64,000 nucleotides of DNA from Allocoprobacillus sp002160865 (GCF_042850985.1 NZ_AP031415.1:1674001-1738000); one strand, 5' to 3'; positions 46,155 to 56,223 are shown, counted from the stretch's first letter. Numbers and translations: made by a program. Notes: generated from the sequence alone by a model not told the origin.

Positions 46155-47612
46155 TTATTGTTGTAAATCTCCTAATTCTGTTTCAATTTTTTCATTAGCC
46201 ATCAACTGATCAATGTAATCACTAGCCTGTTGAATAGATAATTCATGAGGAATAATAACGGATGCATTCATACCCAGTGAATAACAAGGCATGGAAGCAC
46301 TGTCCCCTGTAATTTGATAAGATTGAATATCCCAATCAGGCATATCTGATAACTGCATAGAAACTAAAGCATTCATCTCATCACTTAGCATATTTGTTTC
46401 TATACTCTGGCTGACGGTATCTAAAACATCTGAAAAAGAAGTTAAAATAGCTGGTGAACAGACCTTTTTGACAATTGCTGAAATCATACGCTGCTGATTT
46501 CTTCCTCTAGCGAAATCTCCATCAATAAATGATTTTCTTTCTCTTACAAAAGCTAAAGCCTGTTTTGCATTCAAATGATTTTCTCCCTCTTGAATATGAT
46601 ACCCACCAATCTTCGTCGTAAACGCCTCTGATGAATTCACCGTAATACCACCTAAAGCATCTACAATATCCATAAAAGACGTAAAGTTCATACGAACATA
46701 ATAATTAATATCTTGATCAATGATATCGGCCAAAGTATCAATACTCTCCTGTAAGCCATACATACCAGTATGCGTAAATTTATCATATTGACCATTACGA
46801 TGTAGTGGATAATAAATATCACGAGGAATACTAATAAGTAAAATCTGTTGCGTCACAGGATTAATACCAACCAGCATATTGACATCACTACGTGAAACAG
46901 TCGTTAAATCACCATATTCATCATTTCCACTGATATAAACCAAAAAAGGTTTTTGCGTCACATCAACACTTTTCGCATTCACAGCTGCTTCATCACGTTT
47001 AACCTGATAAATAACACGCGTTTCTTCATTAAAATGCTCTTTTTCCTGTTCAACCAGACTTCTAAAAGCTTCATCTAAAATAATCGCATCCACATCTTTT
47101 TGATAAAGCTTTGTGACTAACTGATGGAAATCAGAGGAATCATCCAAAGATATCTTTCCTACCTCAGATTCAATTTGATCAACTGTATAATCCATCGTTG
47201 ATTCATCTACATATGATACATGTGAAAGCAAATGATCTGGCAATTGATGTTCATTTTTAATAACAGAATCTTTTAAGACAATCACAGAAATAGCACGTGT
47301 CTGAAATTGTTCTTCAGCTAATAAATCAACAACCTGTCCTGTCTTATAAATATAAAACGAACCTACAGCCATCAAACAACTTAATAACAAACTTAAAAAT
47401 TGTGTCAATAAAGAACGTTTACTTCCTTTTTTCTTATAGAAAATCAAAAAATATTCTCCAACCATTAAAATAACCAGAACAACTGCTGTGGCTATCAAAT
47501 ACTTCATAGGTACAAATTGAATAAAATACATTGTTGATAGTAAAACAATGGACATTAAAAACTGAATACTATATACAATACGACGTAAATATTTATTATC
47601 TATTTTTTTCAT
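46155..47612 (-). CDS. LytR-CpsA-Psr (LCP) family glycopolymer transferase
   Basis: 485 residues. Three membrane helices in the first 95 residues, then an accessory domain (about 100-210) and the LCP domain (about 230-390): VSRSDVNMLVGINPVTQQIL, ISIPRDIYYPLHRNG, KFTHTGMYGLQESIDTLADI, and GGITVNSSEAF, with the arginines of FVRERKSFIDGDFARGRNQQRM. LCP enzymes attach wall teichoic acid or capsule-type polymers to peptidoglycan outside the membrane. The accessory insertion is typical of Clostridium-type LCP proteins. Confidence 0.93.
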   Translation of the reverse strand: MKKIDNKYLRRIVYSIQFLMSIVLLSTMYFIQFVPMKYLIATAVVLVILMVGEYFLIFYKKKGSKRSLLTQFLSLLLSCLMAVGSFYIYKTGQVVDLLAEEQFQTRAISVIVLKDSVIKNEHQLPDHLLSHVSYVDESTMDYTVDQIESEVGKISLDDSSDFHQLVTKLYQKDVDAIILDEAFRSLVEQEKEHFNEETRVIYQVKRDEAAVNAKSVDVTQKPFLVYISGNDEYGDLTTVSRSDVNMLVGINPVTQQILLISIPRDIYYPLHRNGQYDKFTHTGMYGLQESIDTLADIIDQDINYYVRMNFTSFMDIVDALGGITVNSSEAFTTKIGGYHIQEGENHLNAKQALAFVRERKSFIDGDFARGRNQQRMISAIVKKVCSPAILTSFSDVLDTVSQSIETNMLSDEMNALVSMQLSDMPDWDIQSYQITGDSASMPCYSLGMNASVIIPHELSIQQASDYIDQLMANEKIETELGDLQQ

Positions 47613-47632
47613 AACGACACATCCTTTTTGTT

Positions 47633-47661
47633 AGAGTATCATATTTTGACATTTTTCGCAA
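47633..47661 (-). promoter_or_regulatory. Promoter of the LCP gene
   Basis: Minus-strand -35 TTGCGA (47656-47661), 17-bp spacer and -10 TACTCT (47633-47638). Confidence 0.55.
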
Positions 47662-47742
47662 TGAGTTGTATCCATTGACATTTGCATTTATCCAAAAAAT
47701 CATGTAAAATATTTCCCTATACAAATCCAAAGGGGTGATGAT

Positions 47743-48921
47743 ATGAACGTGAATACAATCTTAAATTATGTTGATCTACGTGGTGATTTACTCACGACAC
47801 AATTTCCTTATAATGAAATAGATGCCTTAATTTTCAGTGAACTGGCTTATGTCAATTTAGATCAGATTATTGAACCCTTACATCAACCTCCTTTATGGCT
47901 GGTCTATCAAAAATATGTCCAAAGGAATCAATCATTATCTGATCAGGAACTTCAAAAAATTCAGATTCCCAGTCATGAACTTTTTGAAAAAATGGCTTCC
48001 GCTCCCCGTTATCAAAACATTCGTATTCTTGATTATGTTAATGATGTCAATAAAGAACTTGTCAAACAATTTTCAGCAATGGCTTTATTATTAGAAGACG
48101 GACGTATTGTGATTGCCTTTCGAGGAACGGATGATTCATTAATTGGATGGCATGAAGATTTTTTGATGTTATGTGAAAAAAGTGTTCCTGCTCAAGAATC
48201 ATCAGTGCATTTTGTAGAACATATCGCCAAACTCTCAATACCATCTTCACTTCTTGCTGATTTAAAAAATCCTTTTATAGATGCTTCATTATGGCAACGT
48301 TTCAAAAAACATTTTCAATATCAAAAACAACGTCCACTCTGGCTGGTCGGACATTCCAAAGGAGGAAATCTCGCTATTTACGCTGCCTGTTTTTGTCAGA
48401 CAAGTATTCAAAAACGTATTTTTCAGGTTGATAACTTTGATGGTCCGGGATTCCATGACGAGATTTTAAAATCATCTGCTTATCGTCAAATGTTGCCTTA
48501 CATTCATAGTTACATTCCTCATTATTCTTTTTTTGGCATTGTTTTAGGGCATGAAGAAAACTATACAGTTGTCAAGAGTCATGAAACAGGAATGATGCAG
48601 CATAATGCTTTTTCATGGCAGCTTCAGGCCCATCATTTTGAAGTCGATGAACTATCATATGAAAGTGTACAGTTTGCAATTAAAGTCATTCTCTTTTTAG
48701 AAAAATTAAGTTTAGAAGAAAAACATCAGTTTGTTGAAGCTATGTTCTCTCTTTTTGATCGTTTAAATATCTATAATTTTTCTGATTTATCACATATTTC
48801 CTACAAACATATTATGAGTGCCATCAAAGAAATCACCTTATTAAAACCAAAAACACGCAACATGCTTTTAGAAGTCTTACATATGCTTTGGTTAGAAGCC
48901 AAAAAAATAAAGAAAGGATAG
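47743..48921 (+). CDS. DUF2974 (Mbeg1-like) alpha/beta-hydrolase
   Basis: 392 residues. N-terminal NTILNYVDLRGDLLTTQFPYNEIDALIFSELAY is the DUF2974 start. IVIAFRGTDDSLIGWHEDF and the nucleophile elbow WLVGHSKGGNLAIYAA (Ser about residue 204, GxSxG as GHSKG) indicate a lipase-like fold, with Asp in IFQVDNFDGPGF and a later His. Cytosolic, no signal peptide. Substrate unknown; esterase or lipase activity is inference. Confidence 0.85.
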   Translation: MNVNTILNYVDLRGDLLTTQFPYNEIDALIFSELAYVNLDQIIEPLHQPPLWLVYQKYVQRNQSLSDQELQKIQIPSHELFEKMASAPRYQNIRILDYVNDVNKELVKQFSAMALLLEDGRIVIAFRGTDDSLIGWHEDFLMLCEKSVPAQESSVHFVEHIAKLSIPSSLLADLKNPFIDASLWQRFKKHFQYQKQRPLWLVGHSKGGNLAIYAACFCQTSIQKRIFQVDNFDGPGFHDEILKSSAYRQMLPYIHSYIPHYSFFGIVLGHEENYTVVKSHETGMMQHNAFSWQLQAHHFEVDELSYESVQFAIKVILFLEKLSLEEKHQFVEAMFSLFDRLNIYNFSDLSHISYKHIMSAIKEITLLKPKTRNMLLEVLHMLWLEAKKIKKG

Positions 48922-48940
48922 CTTCCTTTCTTTTCTTATA
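48911..48940. terminator. Bidirectional terminator between the DUF2974 gene and nrdB
   Basis: Stem AGAAAGGA/TCCTTTCT with a T-rich right side. It overlaps the ends of both convergent genes. Confidence 0.65.
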
Positions 48941-49976
48941 AGTCATCTTCAATGGCCGCTGATTTTGCATAAGCTGTTGATTTTGCTTCAAAAAAATCTG
49001 TTTTAATCAGATTCGCCTGACTATACAAACTCACCCATTGCATAGATTCTGGTTCCTTATCATAACCTTCAAACAAAGGTTCAAAATTTAAAGATGTCGC
49101 ACGTAAATTTCCCAAGTAATGAATATAATCACTGACCATCGTCATTGTTAAACCTTCAATACGATCACCCAATACATACTGTGCCCACGCTATTTCTTCT
49201 TCTACACCACGAAGAATCATACCACGATAAACCTCTTTTAATTCATCTGTAAAAAGCTGTGGTTCTTCTTTCTGGAGTTCTAAAATGATATTTCTAAATA
49301 ACCAGAGATGTGTATTTTCATCACGATTAATATAACGAATTTCCTGTGTTGATCCGGGCATTTTTCCCATACGACCTAAATTATAAAAGAACATAAACCC
49401 ACTATAAAAATAAATACCTTCTAAAATATAATTCGCCATTAACGTTTTCATCAGATGAAAAGAATCTGGACTATCAATAAAAGCATTGTACTGTTCACCA
49501 ATAAACTGATTACGTTTGAGTAAATGCTCATCATATTTCCATTGATAAAGAATTTCATCACGCTTTGCTGGGGAGCAAATTGTATCTAACATATAACTAT
49601 AACTTTGTGAATGAACAGCTTCTTGAAATGCTTGAATCGTTAAACAGAGATTAATTTCATTTGCTGTTATATATTCACCAATATGTGGTAAGTTGGCTGT
49701 TTGTAAAGAATCCAAGAAAACAAGAAAAGATAAAATTTTATCATAAGCTGTTCTTTCTTCATCCTTCAACAAACGATAATCTTTTATATCCTGTAAAAGA
49801 TTAATTTCTTCTGGAATCCAGAAATTATTCATTGCTTGACGATACCAGTCATGAACCCACTGATATTTCATATGATTAAAATCATTTAAATTCGTCGTAT
49901 TCCCATTAATCATACGACGTTTTTGCACATCAATATCTCCCTTTTCATTAAACAATGCTTTTGTTTTTAATTCCAT
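48936..49976 (-). CDS. Class I ribonucleotide reductase, beta subunit
   Basis: 346 residues, ferritin-like metal-radical subunit. Metal ligands: FQEAVHSQSYSYMLDTI (Glu, His, then Tyr) and INRDENTHLWLFRNII (Glu, His), with EGIYFYSGF between. The C-terminal AKSAAIEDDL resembles the alpha-binding tail. It follows the alpha gene by 9 nt. The sequence alone does not settle whether the centre is Fe2 or Mn2; no NrdI gene is in the window. Confidence 0.92.
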   Translation of the reverse strand: MELKTKALFNEKGDIDVQKRRMINGNTTNLNDFNHMKYQWVHDWYRQAMNNFWIPEEINLLQDIKDYRLLKDEERTAYDKILSFLVFLDSLQTANLPHIGEYITANEINLCLTIQAFQEAVHSQSYSYMLDTICSPAKRDEILYQWKYDEHLLKRNQFIGEQYNAFIDSPDSFHLMKTLMANYILEGIYFYSGFMFFYNLGRMGKMPGSTQEIRYINRDENTHLWLFRNIILELQKEEPQLFTDELKEVYRGMILRGVEEEIAWAQYVLGDRIEGLTMTMVSDYIHYLGNLRATSLNFEPLFEGYDKEPESMQWVSLYSQANLIKTDFFEAKSTAYAKSAAIEDDL

Positions 49977-49985
49977 ATTTCCTCC

Positions 49986-52241
49986 TTATGCACTGCATGA
50001 TTCACATTCTTCAATCTCTAGAGATTGACTTCTCACATAATAAAGCGTCTTGACATGACACTCACTTGCTAAAATATATAAATCCAAAAGTTTTCTAAAA
50101 GTAAAATCCTGTGTCATATAAATATTCACAGACTGTGACTGGTCAATATGACGCTGACGAATACCTGCCGCTTGAACAATCCAGTTTTGGTCCATATAAT
50201 GAGCATTTTTATAAAGCCAGAACGTTTTTGGATTCAAATCTGGAGCTACACGACGCATCATGCTACCTTTCTTTTCTTCAATAAAAAATTTCTTCATGAT
50301 AGGATCAACTGCCGCCGTTGTGCCAGCAATGATAGATGTAGATGACGTTGGAGCAATTGCCAAACAATATCCATTACGTAACCCATACTGATGAATGTCC
50401 TTCTGTAATTTTTGCCACATTGAAGAATGATAATGACGCTTTTGAAAATAAAGTCCGGTATCATAATCACTCCCTTGAAAATAAGCATAACTTCCCTTTT
50501 CTCTAGCCAGTTGACAAGATGCTTCTAATGTGTAGTAATTGATTTTTTCATATAACTGATCAACAAACTGTAAATGTTGTTCACTTTCAAAGGGAATGCC
50601 TTTTAAACTCAATAAATGATGATAACCACTTGTTCCTAAACCTATGGCTCGATATTGATGGTTCGTTATTTTGGCATAAGGCAATGGATAATAGTTTAAA
50701 TCAATGACATTGTCTAAAGCTCTCACTGTTGTTTGAATAACATGTTGCAGTTCCTGTTCATCATCTACATTGATTCTTCCTAATGTCAACGAAGCCAGAT
50801 TACATACCACAAAATCACCCGGTTTGGTCTTTTCTACAACAATACTTTCTCCATTGACTTCAACAATTTCTTTCCCTAAAAATGTCATAGCTTTCATATT
50901 TTGAGCAATTTCAGTACATAAATTACTACAATAAATCATTCCTTGATGATGATTAGGATTCATTTCATTGACTTCATCACGATTAAAAGCAAAAGGTGTT
51001 CCCGTTTCCACAAGTGAACGAATAATCAACCTCACAACTTCCTTAACACTCATAACTCTTTTAGAAATACGTGGATCTTGAACACATTCGTCATAACGTT
51101 GTTCCCATTCTTGACCATAACTATCTTCAAGGTGATAGCCCTTCACTTCATAAATTTCATGAGGGCACATCATATACCATGAAGCATCAAGATTTTCCTT
51201 AGCCAATTTCCAAAATAAACGTGGAAAACAAACTGCCGGAAAAATATCATGAGCTTTCATACGATCATCTCCATTATTTGTTCTGATCTGTAAAAATTCT
51301 GGTAAATCTTTATGCCAGACATCTAGATAAACAGCGACGGCTCCTTGTCTGACACCTAACTGATCTACAGCAATCGCTGTATCATTAACAAGCTTCAACC
51401 AGCGTACAATTCCTCCAGCAGCTCCCTTGTAGCCACGAATAGAGCTTCCATTTGCACGGACTTTTCCAAAATATAAGCCCATACCTCCACCATATTTAGA
51501 AACTTGAGCAAAATGATCTAAACTTTGATAAATACCTTCCAAAGAATCTTCCACAACATCAATAAAACATGAACTCATCTGATGGAATGGCTTTCTGGCA
51601 TTCGCCATTGTTGGCGTTGCCATAGTTATTTTTAAAGTACTTAATACATCGTAGAACTGTTTAGCCCATTGCACACGTTTTTTTTCTTTTATAGCAAGAT
51701 GCATCGCTATGCCCATAAACATTTCCTGAGGTGTTTCTAATATCTGATGATGATAATCATGAATCAGATAACGTTTATATAAAAGATCAAGCCCACTATG
51801 ATTAAAGAATGCATCACGTTCATCATCAATATATGCCTCTAATTCTTGAATATCTTGTTTATTGTAATGTTCTAAAATATAAGCTCCATAATATCCTTCT
51901 TGAGTCAAATATTTGATTTTATCATAAAAAGTCAAAAGATGAAGCTTTTGTATATGACTTTCTACTTGTTGATGAATATCAAAAGCCAAAAATCTTCCCG
52001 CAATCATCTCCCATTGAGGTTCTTCGACACTAATCATTTCATCACTAACTAAAATAAAGATTTCTATGGCTTCATGAAGCGTCATTGATTCATGATAATA
52101 AGCCATCCATTTGTCATAAAGACGTTTGAAATGATCATTATCTTGAAAAAAGTCCTGATTCATTTTTTCTAAAGTAGATTGAAATTTTGAATCATGAAAA
52201 GTTTGATCAAAAAATTTAATGATTTGTTCATTTGTATTCAT
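49986..52241 (-). CDS. Class I ribonucleotide reductase, alpha subunit
   Basis: 751 residues. Reduces NDPs to dNDPs. Active-site cysteine in MSSCFIDVVEDSL (about 226-238), radical triad in FNRDEVNEMNP plus MIYCSNLCTEI (Asn, Cys, Glu), the effector-site region KYGGGMGLYFGKVRANGSSI, and C-terminal redox pair CESC. The usual N-terminal ATP-cone is absent, so activity control by dATP through that domain is unlikely. The ATG at 52241 is preferred to a GTG at 52250. Confidence 0.95.
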   Translation of the reverse strand: MNTNEQIIKFFDQTFHDSKFQSTLEKMNQDFFQDNDHFKRLYDKWMAYYHESMTLHEAIEIFILVSDEMISVEEPQWEMIAGRFLAFDIHQQVESHIQKLHLLTFYDKIKYLTQEGYYGAYILEHYNKQDIQELEAYIDDERDAFFNHSGLDLLYKRYLIHDYHHQILETPQEMFMGIAMHLAIKEKKRVQWAKQFYDVLSTLKITMATPTMANARKPFHQMSSCFIDVVEDSLEGIYQSLDHFAQVSKYGGGMGLYFGKVRANGSSIRGYKGAAGGIVRWLKLVNDTAIAVDQLGVRQGAVAVYLDVWHKDLPEFLQIRTNNGDDRMKAHDIFPAVCFPRLFWKLAKENLDASWYMMCPHEIYEVKGYHLEDSYGQEWEQRYDECVQDPRISKRVMSVKEVVRLIIRSLVETGTPFAFNRDEVNEMNPNHHQGMIYCSNLCTEIAQNMKAMTFLGKEIVEVNGESIVVEKTKPGDFVVCNLASLTLGRINVDDEQELQHVIQTTVRALDNVIDLNYYPLPYAKITNHQYRAIGLGTSGYHHLLSLKGIPFESEQHLQFVDQLYEKINYYTLEASCQLAREKGSYAYFQGSDYDTGLYFQKRHYHSSMWQKLQKDIHQYGLRNGYCLAIAPTSSTSIIAGTTAAVDPIMKKFFIEEKKGSMMRRVAPDLNPKTFWLYKNAHYMDQNWIVQAAGIRQRHIDQSQSVNIYMTQDFTFRKLLDLYILASECHVKTLYYVRSQSLEIEECESCSA

Positions 52242-52377
52242 TATCTTCACATCCTTGTAGGCATTCTAACATAGCGAAAAAACTTTTGACTACTGATATG
52301 CCCATAAAAATGATGACATCATATGATTAGCTTTTTTTAAAAATCTATGATAAGATAATGCTTTAATGGAGGTTAAT

Positions 52378-53217
52378 ATGTTACATATACTAGAACATTC
52401 TTTACATGATTTAATACCAATGATTCCTTTTTTATTTTTAACTTATTTATTAATGGAATACATTGAACATAAAAATAATCAGAGATTTGAAACATTTTTA
52501 ATACGTGCTCAAAAATTAGGACCTTTGATTGGAAGCTTTTTAGGCATTATTCCTCAATGTGGATTTTCAGTTATTGCCAGTGGATTATATATGAACCAAA
52601 GCATCAGCTTAGGGACATTATTAGCTGTTTTTATTGCGACAAGCGATGATGCAATTCCCATCCTGATTGCCCAGCCCCAACAATCACAGACGCTTTTAAT
52701 GATTATTATTTTAAAAATCATTGTTGCGATGATAATTGGTTATCTTGTTGATGGATTGGTTCATTCCCATCATCTACGCCAAAACCATAGTCTACATGAT
52801 GTTCATGAACATTGTCATGAAGAAGAACATGGTCATGGTATTGTCTATTTAGCATTGATTCATACTGTTAAAATTTTTATCTTTGTCTTTATCGTCAACT
52901 TTGCCTTAACATGGCTGATGGAAGAAGTTGGCAGTCAGACATTGAATTATTTATTAGTCCATGGTTCTTTATTCCAGCCAGTTTTAACAGCCTTAGCTGG
53001 ATTTATTCCTAATTGTGCCGCCAGTGTTATTCTTTCTCAGCTTTATCTTGACAATGTCTTAAGTTTTGGTGCTTTATTTGCTGGATTAATGACCAGTGCA
53101 GGATTAGGTATACTCGTTTTATGGCGTATGTATGATAATAAAAAAGATATTTTGAGAATTATGTTTATTATGCTTATCAGTGCCACACTGGTGGGTATGC
53201 TTTTACAGGTATTTTAA
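52378..53217 (+). CDS. Putative manganese transporter (PF11449/ArsP_2-like)
   Basis: 279 residues, about eight membrane helices. LPFLFLTYLLMEYIEH-like N-terminus, then GPLIGSFLGIIPQCGFSVIASGLYMN (about 52-77), a histidine-rich cytosolic loop HSHHLRQNHSLHDVHEHCHEE (about 130-150), and the repeat ALAGFIPNCAASVILSQLYLDN. The inverted pair (PQCGFS and PNCAAS) is the hallmark of this family, thought to move Mn or related ions. GGAGG precedes the ATG at 52378. It is divergent from the ribonucleotide reductase genes. Confidence 0.85.
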   Translation: MLHILEHSLHDLIPMIPFLFLTYLLMEYIEHKNNQRFETFLIRAQKLGPLIGSFLGIIPQCGFSVIASGLYMNQSISLGTLLAVFIATSDDAIPILIAQPQQSQTLLMIIILKIIVAMIIGYLVDGLVHSHHLRQNHSLHDVHEHCHEEEHGHGIVYLALIHTVKIFIFVFIVNFALTWLMEEVGSQTLNYLLVHGSLFQPVLTALAGFIPNCAASVILSQLYLDNVLSFGALFAGLMTSAGLGILVLWRMYDNKKDILRIMFIMLISATLVGMLLQVF

Positions 53218-53242
53218 AAACGCATCATCGTGCGTTTTTTAT
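53215..53242. terminator. Bidirectional terminator
   Basis: AAAACGCA/TGCGTTTT with A/T tails on each side, between convergent genes. Confidence 0.8.
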
Positions 53243-55788
53243 TTTTTATATTTATTAACATCTTCCAATAAAAATTCATGACTTTGCGGTTGTTTTCTTT
53301 GAAATTCCTGAAAACCATGTTGTGCCATTGCTTCCACTTCTAAAGCCAGTTCACGTGAAGACATACGACGAGCACCTCGTCCAATAACAATAGATTGTTC
53401 TAAAGCATCCGATGTTGCGACAACAACACGATATTCACTGGCAAGTTGATGCGTCACACGTTCAATATACATATCCGCTGTCTGGGCTTCTTTTGTATAG
53501 ACGACATGAACATTATGACGTTTTTCCTGATGTCCCAGATTTTGTTTCACTTGATAAGCATCAAACACAATAATTAATACGCATTGTTTATACCCTTGAT
53601 AGTTTGCTAAAATATCAATCAAACGTTCACGAGCAACTGCTAAATGCGTCTTTGCAAGTTCTTTGAGTTCAGGCCACGAATGAATCACATTATATCCATC
53701 CACAAGCAGACATTCTGGTTTCATCTGTACCTGCATAGAAGCTTCATAAGCAGGTGTTCGATAATAATCATCAGCCAAGCGACGTTTCACAGGTCCATAA
53801 GTTCGTTCAAAAATAGCATCCAGTTCTTCATCTTCATTTTGATATGATTTGAATTCTTGAGATATATTCTGACTTTTTTTGCTTTTTGTATATTGATAAG
53901 GAAGATGCATATAGTTTTCAACATCCTGCCACTTGACATAAAAACCAGCTCCATGTTGACAAAATACAGAACCTGTTGGATATTTTTGATCTGTTTCACT
54001 ATCATAATGTTTGTCTTGAATGACTTCAGTAGAATTATGACAAGGAAAATATCCCTTTAATGAACAAGTCATACGACCTTTTCCTTTTGTCAAAGCGATG
54101 ATTTCCTGTTGATAATCTTGTAAACATGCAACAGGTCCTTGTCCATATAAATCAATCCTATCTCCATTTTCTTCCATTGACACTTTAGTCTGTTTCTTTT
54201 CCATATCATAAAGAACACGACTTAAGGCTTCTTTAGGAATTTGAATATGAATATCATAATAAGGTTCTAAAAGAATCGATTCTCCTCGCTTTAAACCATG
54301 ACGAATCGCACGATAGGTTGCTTCACGAAAATCTCCACCTTCGGTATGTTTTTGATGGGCCTTTCCAGCTAGTAAAGTGATTTTCATATCTGTAATAGGT
54401 GCTCCTATTAAAACCCCGCGATGTTCAATTTCTTGAAAATGTGTCATAATCAAACGTTGATAATGCAAGGGCAAAGTATCCGTTGAACACTGACTTTCAA
54501 AAACAAGTCCACTACCACTCTCTAATGGTTCCAGCAGGACATGGACTTCTGCATAATGTCGTAAAGGTTCAAAATGTCCCACACCTTCAATCGGTTTAGC
54601 AATCGTTTCTTTGTATAAAATCTCACCATGATCAAAATGAACATCTTCATGAAATCTCTCACGAATCATATTTTGTAAAATCTCAATCTGAATTTCTCCC
54701 ATTAATTGAATATAAATATCTTGTGTTTCAGGCATATAAGAAATATGTAAAGTCGGATCTTCCTGAGCTAAAATCTGTAATTTTTGCATCATCACATGTC
54801 GATCCGTTTGTGGTGATAAGACCATACGATAATTCATATAAGGAACCATTACTGGCTGTATCGTTGTCTGATGATTGAAAGTCATACCCGGTAAAAATGC
54901 TTTTAATCCTTTCAAAGCCACAACATCTCCAGCTTTGGCTGTCATCATTAATGTATATTTTTCACCATTATAAAGACGAATCTGATCGACTTTTTCATTT
55001 CCAATCACTTCTTTGACATGAATGGAACCACCTGTTAATTTAACATGTGTCAAACATTGTCCTTGTTCATGAGTGACTTTAAAAACAAAACCATCTAATG
55101 TATCAGGATAAACTTTTTCTAAAGTATATTGATCTAACATATCAAGAAATGTTTCAACCCCTTGATTTTTAAGGGCAGAGCCAAAGAAAACAGGAAAGAT
55201 TTGTCTTTGTTGAATACTTTCTTGAATATGCTGAAGTGAAATCTTTTGATTTGTCATATATTCTTCTAATAATGTATCATTGACTAACGCTATATTTTCA
55301 AAAAGCTGATTTTCTGGTAAAGAAAAATCAATACAATGATCATGATATTTTTGCGTTAATTCTAAAAGAAGTTCTTCTTGATGATAAGTTGTCTGATCCA
55401 TCTTATTGACAAAAATAAAAGTTGGTACATGATAATGCGCAAGTAATTGCCAAATTGTTTCACTATGTGATTGAATTCCATCCATTCCATTCACAACAAT
55501 AATAGCATAATCTAATATTTGTAATGTTCTTTCCATTTCTGCTGAAAAATCAGCGTGTCCAGGTGTATCCATCAAAAGAAATTGCGTATTCTTCCACTCG
55601 AAATAAGCCTGTTTAGAAAAAATCGTAATGCCACGATGACGTTCTTGTGCATCATAATCTAAAAAAGTATCTTGATGATCTACACGCCCTAATTGACGAA
55701 TCTGCCCTGAAAGATATAACATGCATTCACAAAGCGTTGTTTTTCCAGCATCAACATGTGCCAATATACCAATCACTGTCTTTTTCAT
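53239..55788 (-). CDS. Fusion: TetM/EF-G-like translational GTPase + YacP/Rae1-type NYN RNase
   Basis: 849 residues. Residues 1-665: translational GTPase with G1 AHVDAGKTT, G2 RGIT, G3 DTPGH, G4 NKMD, then EF-G-like domains II-V as in ribosomal protection proteins (RHGLKRGESILLEPYYD in domain IV). After an acidic linker, residues about 685-849 form a NYN domain: CLLVDGYNVIHSWPEL, VLIIVFDAYQVKQN, TADMYIERV, VVVATSDALEQ, with all acidic residues kept. YacP/Rae1 cuts mRNA in the ribosomal A site. A combined ribosome-clearing and mRNA-cutting factor is a plausible inference. Tetracycline resistance should not be assumed. Confidence 0.87.
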   Translation of the reverse strand: MKKTVIGILAHVDAGKTTLCECMLYLSGQIRQLGRVDHQDTFLDYDAQERHRGITIFSKQAYFEWKNTQFLLMDTPGHADFSAEMERTLQILDYAIIVVNGMDGIQSHSETIWQLLAHYHVPTFIFVNKMDQTTYHQEELLLELTQKYHDHCIDFSLPENQLFENIALVNDTLLEEYMTNQKISLQHIQESIQQRQIFPVFFGSALKNQGVETFLDMLDQYTLEKVYPDTLDGFVFKVTHEQGQCLTHVKLTGGSIHVKEVIGNEKVDQIRLYNGEKYTLMMTAKAGDVVALKGLKAFLPGMTFNHQTTIQPVMVPYMNYRMVLSPQTDRHVMMQKLQILAQEDPTLHISYMPETQDIYIQLMGEIQIEILQNMIRERFHEDVHFDHGEILYKETIAKPIEGVGHFEPLRHYAEVHVLLEPLESGSGLVFESQCSTDTLPLHYQRLIMTHFQEIEHRGVLIGAPITDMKITLLAGKAHQKHTEGGDFREATYRAIRHGLKRGESILLEPYYDIHIQIPKEALSRVLYDMEKKQTKVSMEENGDRIDLYGQGPVACLQDYQQEIIALTKGKGRMTCSLKGYFPCHNSTEVIQDKHYDSETDQKYPTGSVFCQHGAGFYVKWQDVENYMHLPYQYTKSKKSQNISQEFKSYQNEDEELDAIFERTYGPVKRRLADDYYRTPAYEASMQVQMKPECLLVDGYNVIHSWPELKELAKTHLAVARERLIDILANYQGYKQCVLIIVFDAYQVKQNLGHQEKRHNVHVVYTKEAQTADMYIERVTHQLASEYRVVVATSDALEQSIVIGRGARRMSSRELALEVEAMAQHGFQEFQRKQPQSHEFLLEDVNKYKK

Positions 55789-55886
55789 ATTGACCTCCTT
55801 TTAAAGAAATATTATACACTATTTTTTTCGTAAATACATCTTTTCATGTTATCAAAATATGTTAAAATAATGACGAAAGAAGGGAT

Positions 55887-56192
55887 ATGATGTTTTTAAG
55901 ATTACATGTGATTATTTCCAGTGAAAAATCAGAAGATGAAAAGCTGATTAAAGATTTACTTTATCAAATCAAACCAAATCTTTCTATCTCTCCTGCCAGA
56001 GAATATGCCGGATTAAAAGACCATAGTGAATTTTACGCAACTGGAGATATCACAGCTTCAGAAGTTCAACCATTATTAGATCAATTGAATAACGACTGGG
56101 ATGGTGAACAGGATGATTGTATCTGTTATGGTTTCAATACAAAAATGTTTCATCCTCTTGTTTATTATCTTGGATTTACTTTATTTCAGTAA
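55887..56192 (+). CDS. Uncharacterised 101-aa protein
   Basis: Starts MMFLRLHVIISSEKSEDEKL. It looks like a compact alpha/beta fold: a first strand, a helix (EDEKLIKDLLYQI), an acidic middle (ITASEVQPLLDQLNNDWDGE) and a hydrophobic end. It carries two cysteines (DDCICYGF). AAGAAGGGA precedes the ATG; the second ATG (55890) is also possible. No family recognised. It is a single gene between the GTPase and the beta-glucosidase, with its own terminator. Confidence 0.6.
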   Translation: MMFLRLHVIISSEKSEDEKLIKDLLYQIKPNLSISPAREYAGLKDHSEFYATGDITASEVQPLLDQLNNDWDGEQDDCICYGFNTKMFHPLVYYLGFTLFQ

Positions 56193-56222
56193 AAAAGTTT
56201 TAGGCATTCCTAAAACTTTTTT
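56191..56222. terminator. Bidirectional terminator
   Basis: Perfect stem AAAAAAGTTTTAGG/CCTAAAACTTTTTT with a 4-nt loop. Confidence 0.85.
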
Positions 56223-56223
56223 G

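Noticed and set aside
52242..52377. NrdR boxes upstream of the ribonucleotide reductase genes
   Set aside because: No pair of 16-bp palindromes could be recognised by eye.
53239..55788. Acquired tetracycline-resistance gene
   Set aside because: It carries a NYN RNase domain, lacks mobile flanks and has the same base composition as its neighbours; a housekeeping or stress role is more likely.
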